DNA from: Astropecten irregularis
Taxonomy: Eukaryota > Echinodermata > Asteroidea > Paxillosida > Astropectinidae
NCBI GenBank assembly: GCA_963971285.1
Contig: OZ020254.1
Coordinates: 3,534,001 to 3,598,000, forward strand
Direction of reading: 5' to 3'
Length of the DNA stretch: 64,000 nt
Position numbers and translations under genes: made by a program. Positions 22,678 to 34,300 of the stretch are shown piece after piece; within the stretch, counting starts at the first letter, position 1; each line of letters begins with the position of its first letter. The notes under the pieces were generated by a model. That model made no database searches, was not told where the DNA came from, and worked only from the letters and a program-made list of their open reading frames with translations.

Positions 22678-25600
22678 AATTGAGAGAGAGAAATAACCGC
22701 ACGAACCAAAAAAAGACTTAAGAAATCAACTGCTGCAAACTGCTCATCAACCAAAATAAAGATCTGAAATATATGAAATGCTTGGAGTTAGGAGAGTGAC
22801 ATTTCTATTATAGCAGGATCATTAGCCTTTAAGAAAGATCCTGCTAGGATCTAAAAAATTGTCAGGCCCTCCTAACTACAAGCACAATTTCAACAGAACA
22901 ATCTTTACAAAATTTGTTGCAGTGCAAAGTTTAATTCTAGAGTTGCATCTAATGCTAATACACTTGACTTAATAATTCAATAAGGTGTGACACACAAACA
23001 ATTTCAAATCGCTGCATATGCATATGGATGAACTGGTTATCATAATTTGTATCAATGTGTCAAGTTGATCAACTGATTACAACCGCAAAAACAAAGGTAT
23101 CAATGTTACGACCATTTCCCAAACTCAAAATTTCCAATTTTGAATTGGGTTATAAAGTGTTTTCATCATTGTTGGGGGGATATGTATCATCACAACATGA
23201 AAGTGAGGGAATGATAAATAAACGAGGAAAAGAAGGAAATAACTGAACTGGAATATGTGAAGCTGCAGCAGCAGGGGCAGTGTCAGCTGGTTCCCGCCGC
23301 TTGCCATAGCCGGTGTCCAGACTCCTTCCCCTAGCCACGGCGTTCTGCGGCGGCTTACGCTGAGGCTTCGCGTTTGACATGGAATTGTTATAGATAGATG
23401 GCGGTATGACCAGGCAAGTGGAGACTTCTTGGCGCTCGGGAAGATGCTTACACGTCAACTCAATGTTGTAAATTGATGCTAGGGCATCGCTCAAACAGAA
23501 ACTAAACAGAAATGAAGAACAAGATAAATATTGGAAATAACCTAGGCGGAAAGAACATTTCTGACAAGGTTATGTAAAATGACCAAAAAAGGAGAACAAA
23601 TTAAGATGCCCTGTAAAGGGTTTCATATACTACATGAGTTGTCAAGATAACCGTAGTAATTTGCACTGAGACATAAAGCTCTGCTAAGCAATTGATTAAG
23701 ACTGATAATGCATTTCACGATCAATTTTAGCCTTATGCAAAATGGAGCGCAGTTCCGTCAAGCATATCTATTGCAGTTATCAACCTTCTACCCAATGTTT
23801 AACAGTTCTTAGCATGATCTATTGCAAATATCATCCTTGTACCCAGTGCTTACCAGTTCTTCTTGGCTTTTCCAAGGGCGCAGTGGTCCATTTGAACCTC
23901 ATTCTCATCATGGTACTTGCACCTGTTGAGAAAACCAATTACATCCGGTCCTAATTACTACACATACACCACAGTGTGGTTTTGGGGAGTAATGTGTGGT
24001 TTATGATCCAGTTCCCCTTGTGGAGACTGTGGTAATGTGCGGTTAGCAGCTCTTGTCTTATGTGGTAGGTGATGAGGGTTAGGGTTAATGGGTGAATTAC
24101 CTTGTATCGTCTTCGTAGTCAAATGCTGTTGTAGTCAGGAGCTCTTTGCAGCCAAAATAGGAGGGAGGCTTTGCGCCGCCGTGAACGAACAATTCACACA
24201 GCAGCACCTCCATCTCAGACACCTTGGCAAGCCTGTTTGGGACACCTATTCAATAAATATTTCCAATCAATAACTGATTATCAATATTAATCAGATATTA
24301 TGTGAATCTGTTTGCGGAAACACTAGGTAAGAATCGTTCGTACTTTCGCACTTCTATTTTGTTCGCACGTCTTCTAAGGTCTCAACGTTTCGACTAGCCT
24401 GCCGATCTTACTGACAATTATCCTTGTGTTCAAGTAAGTAAAATGACATTAAAGGTGTGGCACTTCTGGAGTATGATATCAATGCTCTAACTCTGGAGGT
24501 ATAGGCCTTATTCACGGTGCATCCATCCTCCATTCGAAGCCTTGCAATCAATGACATTCTGATCGTAATTTTTTTTTATCTTACCTGCTCGATCTGACAG
24601 CCATCTCAAGCATCCTTCAACTTCATTACGTTTCTCCAGCTATTAAGATGCAACAAAAAGAAGTCATCAGATAAACCACAAGGGAAAGTGACTGGATTAA
24701 TTTTAAGTCATTGAAAAGTGAACATAGAAACAAAAAATTGACTGGAGTGGGATTCGAACCAGCGACCACCGAAGTCAAATAACAGGCACAGTAACAGCAT
24801 CAATACGGGCTACAACTTGTAGCTTAATACGTGATAATAGCAATGGCATGATAGTCCATGAATAGGTGTTATTCCATGGTGTACAACATCACATATCAAT
24901 AGGAGATGTGAGCATGCGCGCATTGTTTTACGTGTGCGTGCGCTGTTGACTAAAGACCGGTTCTCCAAAGTCTCCCATTGCCATTATTTGATTCAATGGA
25001 ATCTCGATATATCGATAATAATATCAATATTTGAAAATCCTGATATCGACAGTGCCTACATATGTTTATCGGCCTAGGTAATGTGAATGACGGACATTGT
25101 GAACAGAGAAACAGATTATAATCAGAGCACAATGGCCAAATGGTTTACTTTACCTGACAGAACAAAGGTGGAAAAGCCGTCTTGTGATTGGGATTAATGA
25201 AATCACACAACTCCATCCACACTCGACGGTATTCGTCTGTTGCAAGCTCAAAATTCTGAATCGGGATCTTGTGAGTGTTGTCACCTTTTGTTGTCAACCA
25301 AATTGCAAAGAAACATTGAGAGCTACAATGCCATATATTCAACTTTCACGATACAAGAATACTGAACATCAATCACCTTTTTCCTTATACTGAACATTAT
25401 TACTTGCAAATTCTCCTTACATGATTCAAGACAAGAGGAATTTAAGAATACACTGAACATCAGACAAAACTGTCACATAGAAGCCTAATAGAAAGCAGAA
25501 GTCATTCAATTGAAGAATTGAGAATTTGCACAGTGAAGATCAACACAACATTGCATTAATGCTGTTTTACCCCAAAAGAAGAAAAAACCAAGAGCAGGAT

Positions 25601-28600
25601 TCGAACCAACAACCTCCGGAATACCGGACCGGTGCTCTTACCAACTGAGCTACCCAGCCCTATATGTTGGTGGTGTCCCAAATAGTCAATTATCTTTGTT
25701 CGTTTGGCAGTCAGAAGCCATGAAACCACGCACACACCGCCATACCCCAGGGATCGTTTCAATGATACACGCAACAATGCTGCAAACCTGAGAAACAGTA
25801 CACGAGGGATCACTCAAAGAGGATACCGCTTTTTAATCAATATAATCCTCAATTGGTTATTTGATCACAAGGGAATCTTTGCAGACTTTGAAAACTCACT
25901 CTTGTGTTGGCACTGGTAACGAGAGCCAATGGGCAGTCTGCCTGCATCGATGAACTGGTGGAAACAGTCAATGATGCCACTGTACAAGCTGTATGATACA
26001 CACGCCACCTCACAAGGTAGATATCCCTCATCATCGGGTAATTCGTACAGCGTCTCAAATCCTATGATGTAGAATATCTCCATACAGACGCCTACACAAT
26101 CACAATATCAAACATGGACAAATTACAGGTTCAATTCATGAAAAAAGATTTGAGGGATCTGCATTTTTTAATATTGGATGAGACAATGTGATACAAATGT
26201 CAATATATGCTGTTAACTGGAAAAGGGGTGATACTGAAAGGTAACACTAAACAAACTCGGAATCTTTTCAGAAACACACATCTTCCAATAAGAGTTAACC
26301 AGGGGCCGATTCACCTAACGCTTTGCGATCATCGCTAAAGCCCAAACCCATCGGTAAACAGATAATTAGCAATGGATTTGGGCTTTAGTGATGAATTTCA
26401 CCACACTCATCGTAACTTACTGTCAATCATAGGACTTTTGATGCAATGCAGCACTACGTAGGATATGATGGGTTATCCTTCATAACTCAAATTACGATTT
26501 ATGGTAGGGCTTTTTGAAAATGACCTCAGATTTGTTACAATTTTGTACTGAGGCCCCAAAAGACATCACTGTAGAACGGTTGAAACAGCCTCCTAGGGCC
26601 TTTCTCAAAGCTCGGCTCTGCCTCCGGCTCAATTTCATGAATCCATTATAAAATAACGGGTATCAAAACAGAGGCTTTTGGCTGCAGTTAGGAAGCAGAT
26701 TCTCTGGTTTGAAAGGAAAACAGAGTTTCAACTTGAATGAAATACCACAACCTATATCTTCAGCAAATGGATGACGGGACCGAAGCCGGAGCCTGAGCCG
26801 GAGCCAAAGTTTGAGAAAGGTCCCTAATAATGGCAGAAGCATGTTGGTATTTACCGTGTCCGGATGGCCACTTTTCTTTCATCTGCCTCCGTTCTCTAGA
26901 ACGTCTATCTTCATTCAATGCCATTCGATCCACTCTCTCCTGCATGAATATTTCCATTGAAAAAGACATCTGTGACATTTCTGCATAAACTGATTTACAT
27001 AGCTTTTTGCACAGGAACTTTAACCCAAGTCTGGTACCCAGACCCACCTCCAGAAATTGAAACATTATCATGAATGCAATACAATATCATTTCTGGGCGC
27101 TACACATTTTGCTAGAGTTATAGAAATGTGTAGAGTTTGTGGGCATCAAGGCAATGACCACAATTGACCAAGGGCACAGAGGCAATGTCCAGGGGCATGA
27201 AGGCAAAGAACAGGGGCACCAAGGCAATAAACCAGGGGCACCAAGGCAATGACCAGGGGCACCAAGGCAATGACCAGGGGCATGAAGGCAATGACCAGGT
27301 GCACCAAGACAATGACCACAGGCATGAAGGCAATGACCACGGGCATGAAGACAATGACCAGGGGCATGAAGGCAATGACCAGGGGCACCAAGACAATGAC
27401 CAGGGGCATGAAGGCGATGACCAAGTGCACCAAGGCATTGACCAGGGGCACCAAGGCATTGACCAGGGGCACCAAGGCATTGACCAGGGGCACCAAGGCA
27501 TTGACCAGGGGCACCAAGACAATGACCAGGGGCATGAAGGCGATGACCAAGTGCACCAAGGCAATGACCAGGGACATGAAGGCAATGACCAGGGGCACCA
27601 AGACAATGACCAGGGGCACCAAGGCAATGACAAGGTGCACAAAGGCAATGACCAGAGGAACCAAGGCAATGACCAGGGGCATGAAGGTAATGACCAGGTG
27701 CACCAAGGCAATGAACAGGGGCATGAAGGTAATGACCAGGGGCACCAAGGCAATGACCAGGGGCACCAAGGCAATGACCAGGTGCACCAAGGCAATGACC
27801 AGGGGCACATGGGCAATGACCAGGGACACCAAGACAATGACAAGAGGCATGAAGGCAATGACCAGGGGCATGAAGGCAATGACTAAGTGCAACAAGGCAA
27901 TGACCACGGGCACCAAGGCAATGACCATGTGCACCAAGGCAATGACCATGTGCATGAAGGCAATGACTAGGGGCACCAAGGCAATGACCAGAGGCACCAA
28001 GGCAATGACCAGGGGCACCAAGGCAATGACCAGCGGCACCAAGGCAATGACCAGGGGCACCAAGGCAATGACCATGTGCACCAAAGCAATGACCAGGTGC
28101 ACCAAGGCAATGACCAGGTGCACCAAAGCAATGACCAGGTGCACCGCAAAGCAATGACCAGGTGCACCAAAGCAATGACCAGGTGCACCAAGGCAAAGGC
28201 CAAGTGCACCAAGGCAATGACTAGGGGCATGAAGGCAATGACCAGGGCCGGGGGCACCTAGGCAATGACCAGGGGCACCAAGACAATGACCAGGGGCACC
28301 AAAATATGACCAGGGGCTTCAAGGTAAATTACCAGGGACATCAAGCTAGTTAATGCCTCAACTTACACTGATGAGTTGACCTGTGTTATCCAGTTTTCCA
28401 CTATCTGCATCATATGTTTTGTCTTGACTGGATGTGTAAGATTTGGCTCGGCCATTATACACCTGTTTCTCCTCATAAGAAAGCTCCTGAAAGATACAAA
28501 TTCAACCAACATAAGACACTATAAATCACAGAGGCCTATTGCACTGTCACTGTGCATGGCAGGTTTTTACATACTTACTAGTTTTCATTTCTGTTAAAAT

Positions 28601-29481
28601 GAATACAGTAATAGGCCTATACTCCGTATATACACTGATCCAACGGCGCAACAATGGAGGCAGAAAACACTTGCCATTACTGCAGTGTCCCTGCTGCCTG
28701 CCTTTTGTCCGGCAACAAAATAATTTATGCTCCACCGCACTCTATATTGCAGGGAGTATGTCCCATGATAAGAGGACATACACCCTGCAATGATAGAGTG
28801 CGGCGGACCGTAAATTCTTTTGTAGCCAGACAAAAGGCAGACGGGGACACTGCAGTTATGGCTGACAGTATATCGTGCCGTCGGATCGGTTATAGGGTAG
28901 GCGATTTATTTTATTTCACAAAAAGTGGTTTTCATTTCTTTTTTCAGGTCCACTTTACACTTCATCACAATCACCACTTTAAGGATTCAGGAACGTTTGC
29001 TCAAAGTCACAAATCTCATTTTATGAACAGTTAGAAGCAATTTAAGAACTGTGTTTTTAAATATTTAAGGACAAGCCTCAAGGTGTCCGAAACTACACAA
29101 TCGCCCAAAATCTGACAATGGGGATGGGCTTATTTCACAAAGCACTAAAAAAAATTATTATAAGATTGATCTTTATTGCTAAGCAAAGAGTGGTGTCACC
29201 ATACAAATCACTATAGTCCGTGATAGATGATTATTGCTTTGTGAAGTTTGCACCATGTCAACCCAATGGCATTCCTTGTAACTGTATTTAGTATAATTAA
29301 TAGTAGACATGCTGAAGACTTAGACTTGTCTCGAAGAATCATACCGTACCTTCCACCCAGGGTGAGCAAGGGACACCAATTCGGGTATTGTCAAATCTTT
29401 GTTCATAGCGATCTCAAAACTTCGCTTCTTGTCAATCATATACATGTAGAAGCCATTCTTCTTTTTATTCTTGGGCGGCAT
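19421..29481 (-). CDS. mael: Maelstrom (MAEL), piRNA-pathway protein, 13 supported coding exons
   Basis: Coding exons: 29350-29481, 28369-28486, 26855-26980, 25900-26091, 25154-25284, 24585-24639, 24101-24245, 23854-23922, 23249-23489, 22585-22642, 21664-21753, 20461-20568, 19421-19465. All join in phase, giving 503 residues before the unconfirmed 3' end. Residues 1-61 are an HMG box (MPPKNKKKNGFYMYM, GWK, YEEKQVYNGRAKSY). Residues 126-322 are the MAEL domain of RNase H-like fold, with the Glu-Cys-His-Cys set E153, C156, H170, C186 (LPCEVACVSYSL; FHQF; RYQCQHK) and the FDYEDDTRCKYH motif. The tail is Pro/Ser-rich and poorly conserved in the family. Maelstrom acts in nuage and nucleus in transposon silencing and piRNA biogenesis. 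Weak points: the exon 2 donor (A|GTGTAA), the exon 9 donor (CCA|GTTCAG), and the last exon. The start is the first ATG of the HMG exon. No TATA box was seen. Confidence 0.93.
19557..19783. mobile_element. Fold-back MITE family E in MAEL intron 12
   Basis: The ends are long inverted repeats (GTTTACGAAACGGAGGCTTA and its complement) continuing into GGCTCAGGCTCCAGCTCC. The middle has CTTTTGGCTGCGGTTCGGAA and AAAAACCACAACCTATAT. Other copies are at 26595-26825 and 46125-46490. Confidence 0.88.
20050..20443. mobile_element. pogo/Tigger-like MITE with a nested fold-back, MAEL intron 12
   Basis: The inverted ends CAGTGGAACACCGTTATAAC and TATAGCAGCGTTCCACTG are flanked by TA on both sides. The sequence resembles the CAGT-GAACC-CGTTATAACGA ends of pogo-type elements. 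A second pair of inverted arms (GGCCATTTTGGACGGCA and TGCCGTCCAAAATGGCG class) at about 20245-20385 suggests another element inside. The right end is 11 nt from the donor of MAEL exon 12. Confidence 0.75.
20745..21545. repeat. Minisatellite, 21-bp unit, in MAEL intron 11
   Basis: About 36 units built on GGCAATGACCAGGGGCAC. Variants include CACATGGGC, CAGCAAGGC and a CACGGTCACCAAGAC block that recurs at irregular spacing near 20842, 20969, 21175 and 21327. Because 21 is a multiple of three, long open frames exist on both strands. They are repeat artefacts, not genes. Confidence 0.95.
21812..22115 (-). mobile_element. tRNA-derived SINE, minus strand, MAEL intron 10
   Basis: GGATTCGAACC (B box complement) and CCAACTGAGCTA (A box complement) are both present. 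They are followed by the shared GTTGGTGGTG and TTGGCAGTCAGAAGCCATGA flank. Confidence 0.82.
22449..22577. mobile_element. Fold-back MITE family D, against the MAEL exon 10 donor
   Basis: The ends are GTCCCAAATCTCTGGCTGCG and its complement, with centre ACACAAGTCTATGG. One base separates the element from the intron-side GTAAGT of exon 10 (22579-22584). It is more symmetric than the copy at 5228-5363. Confidence 0.88.
22647..22676 (-). repeat. 30-nt poly(T) forming the MAEL exon 10 polypyrimidine tract
   Basis: An uninterrupted run of 30 A on the plus strand reads as T30-GCAG just before exon 10 on the gene strand. A run this long is probably length-variable. Confidence 0.85.
22777..22886. mobile_element. 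Fold-back MITE family C
   Basis: TGCTTGGAGTTAGGAG and GGCCCTCCTAACTACAAGCA are inverted ends. The internal arms are AGCAGGATC and GATCCTGCT. Related sequences are at 33650-33715 (half), 57636-57790 and 60125-60270. Confidence 0.82.
23761..23861. repeat. Tandem 50-bp duplication across the MAEL exon 8 donor
   Basis: Two adjacent units (23761-23810 and 23811-23861) share ATCTATTGCA, ATCA-CCTT, ACCCA and AGTTCTT. The exon-side unit carries the working donor CTG|GTAAGC. In the second unit the same place reads TTAAAC, so that donor is dead. The duplication therefore copied an exon-intron border. Confidence 0.75.
24676..24775 (-). mobile_element. Truncated SINE, MAEL intron 5
   Basis: CCACAAGGGAAAGTGACTGG, AAAAGTGAACATAGAAAC and GTGGGATTCGAACCAGCGAC are the SINE tail and B box complement. 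The A-box part is missing. Confidence 0.78.
25565..25872 (-). mobile_element. Full-length SINE, minus strand, MAEL intron 4
   Basis: GGATTCGAACCAACAACC and ACCAACTGAGCTACCCAGCC are the B and A box regions. They are followed by TTTGGCAGTCAGAAGCCATG and the GGTTATTTGATCACAAGG end. That end lies 21 nt from the donor of MAEL exon 4. Confidence 0.82.
26595..26825. mobile_element. Fold-back MITE family E, MAEL intron 3
   Basis: The ends GGGCCTTTCTCAAA and TTTGAGAAAGGTCCC enclose GGCTCTGCCTCCGGCTC and its counterpart. The middle matches the copies at 19557 and 46125. Its right end is 23 nt from the donor of exon 3. Confidence 0.85.
27140..28320. repeat. Minisatellite, 21-bp unit, in MAEL intron 2
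   Basis: About 55 units with the same GGCAATGACCAGGGGCAC core as the array at 20745-21545. A CATGAAGGC variant is frequent here and absent there, while CAGCAAGGC and CACGGTCACC are absent here. Five near-identical neighbours with GGCATTGACC (27430-27510) show recent local amplification. Long open frames on both strands are artefacts. Confidence 0.95.
28634..28892. mobile_element. Fold-back MITE family F, MAEL intron 1
   Basis: The ends are CTGATCCAACGGC and GCCGTCGGATCGGT. The interior shares TTACTGCAGTGTCC, CCACCGCACTCTATA and AGGACATACACCCTGCA with 8559-8812. Confidence 0.85.
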
Positions 29482-30424
29482 CTTCGACGATGTTTAAAGT
29501 GATAAACTCGAAAAAGTCAAGAGAGTTTGAGCTCAAAAGTGCCTCGTGTATCGTGTGAGCTGGTTTCTGTGTTGATGACACTTGACAGATTTTAATACAC
29601 AGTAAAAACTGGTACCTATTTCTACTCACACTGCAGTAACGGATTAGTGGTACAGGGTACCATACATGCACGGGATAATAATTACGGTGGACTAAATAGG
29701 ACACTGCGTTAGTTAGGAATTTCGATCTTTGAAAAAAAATTCGAGATTTCCGGGGCGCGCGCGCGCGCATAATCGGATCGGTGACAAAGAGCTTGTGAAT
29801 GTGAAACCGAGTCTATCACTAGACATTACAAGCATAGATATATGATTTATACAAGGCTTTCGTAGTCACCTGAATTAAACGCGTCTTCCAATTGGTCAAT
29901 GCGTAGAGTTTGATTGACAGACCGGAAGAGTCCTAATTGGTCCATCCCGAGATCATGTATAATTTCATTGAGGCTAGAAAATTATTAAGCGGTACTGGTA
30001 GCCACGATAATAATATTATCGGTGACCATGCATAGAAAAATTAAATACCACGCGAAATCTAAAGCCGGCCAGATTCCCGCCAAAATAAGAACTACAACCA
30101 CAAATAGGGAGACAGCTATAGCGCCTGAAAGTGAACTGACATTATTGGCGTCGTACAGATATCGGGATGATGAGGGAGACATAAATACACCCTTTTTTCA
30201 ATCCCATTATGATGAACATAATAATTTATTATTCCAATTTCAAGTTCATTGGTTGGAGGATGTTTAGAAATAGGTAAGTAAAGTTTGTGCACGACCCTAT
30301 GGGAAAATTTCCCTACGCGGGCTCATAATTAATGTCCAATATTGGCCTATTATACATCATAGATTCTCCTGATCCTGCAAATAATTTATAAGATCTGTAA
30401 TACAAAAACTTAAACTAGAATAGC

Positions 30425-30800
30425 TTAAAGGACATAAACGACATTGCAGGTAACAAACCAAAACAGAAATGTTCACAGATTGACGTATGACTTACATGGT
30501 ATGAAGATGGTGATAAGAGAAACATATTATCGTTAAAATATTTCCGCCTGCCAATGCTAGTTATCCCATAGAGGAAGGAAAGTTCTGTTTCCTTCCTCTA
30601 TGGTTATCCTGAAAGAGTAAAACCAAACACCATAATCATTTTTGATCTTGGCAAGATAAAAAAAAATCATTCTATATAATTCATAAGAAAAATTGACTCG
30701 GGTTTTCTCGGGACGAGATGTCCGATCATGGTGAGCTCAATTTTTTACAGCTAGACTTATTATTTCATGTAGGCCTATATATGCTGGATTAGACAATTTT
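30425..30800. mobile_element. Degenerate MITE family A (divergent subfamily)
   Basis: It starts TTAAAGG. ACCAAAACAGAAATGTTCAC, GATGGTGA and the CGGGACGAGATGTCCGATC region match the 16422 and 63018 copies. The right end is unclear. It carries the insertion at 30567-30602. Confidence 0.65.
30560..30609. mobile_element. 36-bp palindromic insertion with 7-bp target-site duplication
   Basis: GTTATCC occurs at 30560-30566 and 30603-30609 around a 36-bp near-perfect palindrome (arms CATAGAGGAAGGAAA, loop GTTCTG). Other family-A copies read TTATCCAGAAAAG without an insert. The ends CATAGA/TCTATG match the insert at 1357-1404. Confidence 0.82.
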
Positions 30801-31266
30801 TAAGCAAAATACAAGACATAGGCCTATATTTATAGAGCATGGAGGTAGTTTTGGAGGTAGGACACATGATCTGGTTGTAGCTCTATTTACTGTAGGCACG
30901 ATTAAAGGGAAGCAACAACTTGAACACGGCGGCGATGCCATCATTTCTATTTTTGACTTTTGAGTCATGGCACTATTCAACTTGTTCGACCAATGAGAAT
31001 GTCTAAAATGGCATTACGTAATCCATTTCCAATGTTTGTTGTGCCATGCGCCGCAGATAAGAAGTCGTTGTAAGTGATCGTTTTGAGACCACGACCAATG
31101 TACAAAAGATAAGCAATAGTAGTGTACACAACACGTTCAATCCCGCGCATTTTTTTCCGGAAGCTGTATACAACTTACGAATGGTTGCTATTGATCGTAC
31201 GACTGATGAGTCACCGGTGCGAGCCGGGTGGAGTGTGTACAAAGGTAGGGTTGCCCAGGCAGGCCG

Positions 31267-31273
31267 TATAAAA
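31267..31273 (+). promoter_or_regulatory. TATA box of the RING gene
   Basis: GTATAAAAGC lies 60 bp before the start codon, which would put transcription start near 31297 and leave a 5' UTR of about 30 nt. Confidence 0.6.
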
Positions 31274-31326
31274 GCGGTGTTTCCCGTTGGCAAAAGTCAC
31301 AAAAACCATAGCAATAAGCAGCAAGG

Positions 31327-34300
31327 ATGTCTGAGGTACAGGTCTCACCCAGCGATAGCACAAATTGCTCCGATTCCGAGGAGTCATGCTCATCCACGAT
31401 GAAGTTGGAAGAGAAGACTGCAGCGTGTGGAGGGGATGCATTGCCGCCGTCTTTGCATTCAGCTGACGGGGCCGCTGCAGGGCAATGTGACGGTGGAAAC
31501 ACGGTGAAGCCCAGCGGACTTGCAGAGGGACTTGACAAGTTGTTGCAGAAACAACGAAGGTAGCTAGACTTTTTTTTAATTAAATGGGAAGTATCCGAGG
31601 TATGAGGGACTGAGGGAGCGGGGCTGGGTTTAGCAGAATTGGAGGCAGATGTCATATAAATTTTGAGATTTGAAGTAGCCTAGGCCTAATTTGCTTTTTC
31701 ACCATGTATTGTAAGTTCACTGTGAACTCTTTCAATGGGCAATTCGCATGATGAAAAATCAAAGGGCTGTCTACCTTAATTAGCTGGGTTAAAATCGCAT
31801 CAAAGTTTGACATAGGTTTGTTTTGTGATTTTGTTTTTATTGATTTTTGTATATTAAAAATGGACAGAATAAAATTATTGTAACATTTATATTAATTACA
31901 CAACTTAACAAGAGGAAACTTCTTGGTCCAATTCAATACATATTGAATCTTGTTTCAATAGTAAGATTTAATAGTACATGATCGATCCTCAATCCCTTTT
32001 CCGAGTTTCCAACTTCTTGGAAAAATTTCACATTTTCTCAGAAATCATAAAATGTCTGTCAAACATCTCAGTTTGACAGATGCAGTACTCGTTTACCACT
32101 GCAAACTTCAATGATGTTGAAAATACAAAATACAAGACTCCATAAGGGGGCTGTTCAGGATGTGTGTAATTGGCATGAAGGAAGTAACCTTCCTGATTTT
32201 GGCACAGATTTGCAAGTCATGGAAATGCGGTTGTCAAACTTGAGGGTGTTCTCTCAACAGATGCAGTGTTTATCGGCAAAGATCCTTGAAGTTATGACTA
32301 ATAAGATATTGTATCAAATTCAGTGCATTTCAAAAGAGGCAGAACTTTTATACATAATGTCAACACAATTATGTATTGCCATTTATATATCTGGTTTGGA
32401 AAAGAGAAGTTTAAGTCACTTGCCTTGAACTTTAATAATCAATAGGCCTACATGCAGTATTTTTCATGCTATTCCAATTCCCAAGACCAGATAGAAGATG
32501 CCATATTACACCCTAGATATTGTGTACTGAGGAAAATACTCATTGAAATGGTTACTCGTAATCATGTGACTTGTTGTTTTCATTTCTCAAGAAGAAGGGT
32601 ACCTCAGACAAATAAAATTTAAGGAAAGGTCAGACATTTTTATTTCCTGACAAAATCATTGATTTAGCTTGAAATTATCGTGCGAACGATATAGAAGTGC
32701 AAAAGTATGAACGATTATTATGGTGTTTCCGCAAACCGATCCACATACCAATTGTCACCATGCAAAGCCTCAAATCTTTCTTATTAAAGCTTGAAATTAT
32801 CAAGTGACAGATCGATCGAGGCTTTCGGAAATTTATGATGAGTCATTTTGTATGAAAAGTAAACCAGTTGCATTCTTGTTACAAAGTGCAATTTCCTTTG
32901 ACCTTTTTATGACTATTTTTGTGGTTCAAACTTCCCTTTTTTGCATGAATTACTGACCACTTTGGTCTGTGGTTTACCATAGTTGTTTGTATGGTTAAAA
33001 GTGATGACCTACAGTACACAGTTCAAACACATTTTAGTTTTTACTGCATATAAATTTGTGGTTAATAATCTTGGAGCCAATTTAAAGGTTTTGTTTATAA
33101 CTCTGTGGGCAAACCTCACAAATGTGGCTAAAGCCCTTTTCACACGACGCCAAAAAAACTCTCAACCATTGAGACATTTTCTCAAGGTTGCGAAATCTTA
33201 CAAAACGGTTTTACGCTGACCGCTTTTGCGTCCTTTCACACGGCACAGTGTAACATTTCGCAAGCCTCCCTTGTGACGGAACGCGGGTAATCGATAAACT
33301 ATGCATTTATGAATGTAAAACGCTGCTAGTACCATCACGACACTGAGGTTGCGCGTGAAGCGCGCAGGAGTGCGCGCGGTCTGCAAAGGTCATGAAAAAC
33401 TTAGAAAACACAAGCATGCGCATTGCAAAGCATTTCGCAAGGGACCCTTGAGAAATTTTGTCGTAGGTCTGGACCTCGGTCAAAATCTCTCAAGGATTCA
33501 CCAGGGACGTCGGTCACTCTCAAGCATTGGTGTCCTTTCACACGATTACACTTTTGTAAGATTTCGCAACCGTGAGAGAATTTCTCAATGGTTGAGAGTT
33601 TTTTTGGCGTCGTGTGAAAAGGCCTTAAGTGAACAATTTAACTGCTGCTTGAAATGCTTGGAGTTAGGAGGGCCTGACGCGTTCCAATCCTAGCAGGATT
33701 TTTCTCAAAGGCTAAGGCTGCTTGAATTAGCACAAATGTTCGCAGCTGATTTACCAGTGGTGAACTGGTGATAACTGAACCATTTGTCTGATATATTGTG
33801 AAAGCTGGGCTTATCCAGTATTTGAAATGACTTAAATTATTTGACATGAATATGGCCATTGGCTAGTTTAAATTAAGCCATTAAAACAATTCAGTGTTGT
33901 GCTGTTGTAGTCCTAGATGTGACATAGGCCTAATGTACTTGATTGTCCAGTTTTAGCTGATTTTGCAAAACACTTAGATTAAATTGAGTTTTCAATATAA
34001 CCTCAAATTTGTGTACTTTTCTTAGCAATTAAGATTGTTTAATTGAAAAGAAAACAAAGAAAAATTGACTGGAGCAGGATGCGAACCAGCTACAACCAGA
34101 ATGTACCCGTACCGGCCCTCTAGCAATGGTACAGTATTCTGGTGGTCACTGATTCGAATCCCACTCCAGTCAATTTGTCTTTGTTCACTTTTCGATGACT
34201 TGAAATTAATGCAGTCAAATATAGTAGTTATATGATGAAGATTGACTAATCTTAAAGTTCTTCATAAAATCAACCTCAAGCTTTTCTTTATATAGATGTC

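Larger units (their letters stand above)
29482..31326. promoter_or_regulatory. Divergent promoter region between MAEL and the RING gene
   Basis: The start codons of MAEL (minus, 29481) and the RING gene (plus, 31327) face away from each other across 1.85 kb. On the MAEL side is a (GC)n run at about 29756-29768. On the RING side is a TATA box. A degenerate family-A MITE and an ultrashort palindrome lie between. No coding exon is seen. Confidence 0.6.

Noticed and set aside
27087-28261. Open frames up to 376 codons
   Set aside because: Same 21-bp minisatellite artefact, within MAEL intron 2.
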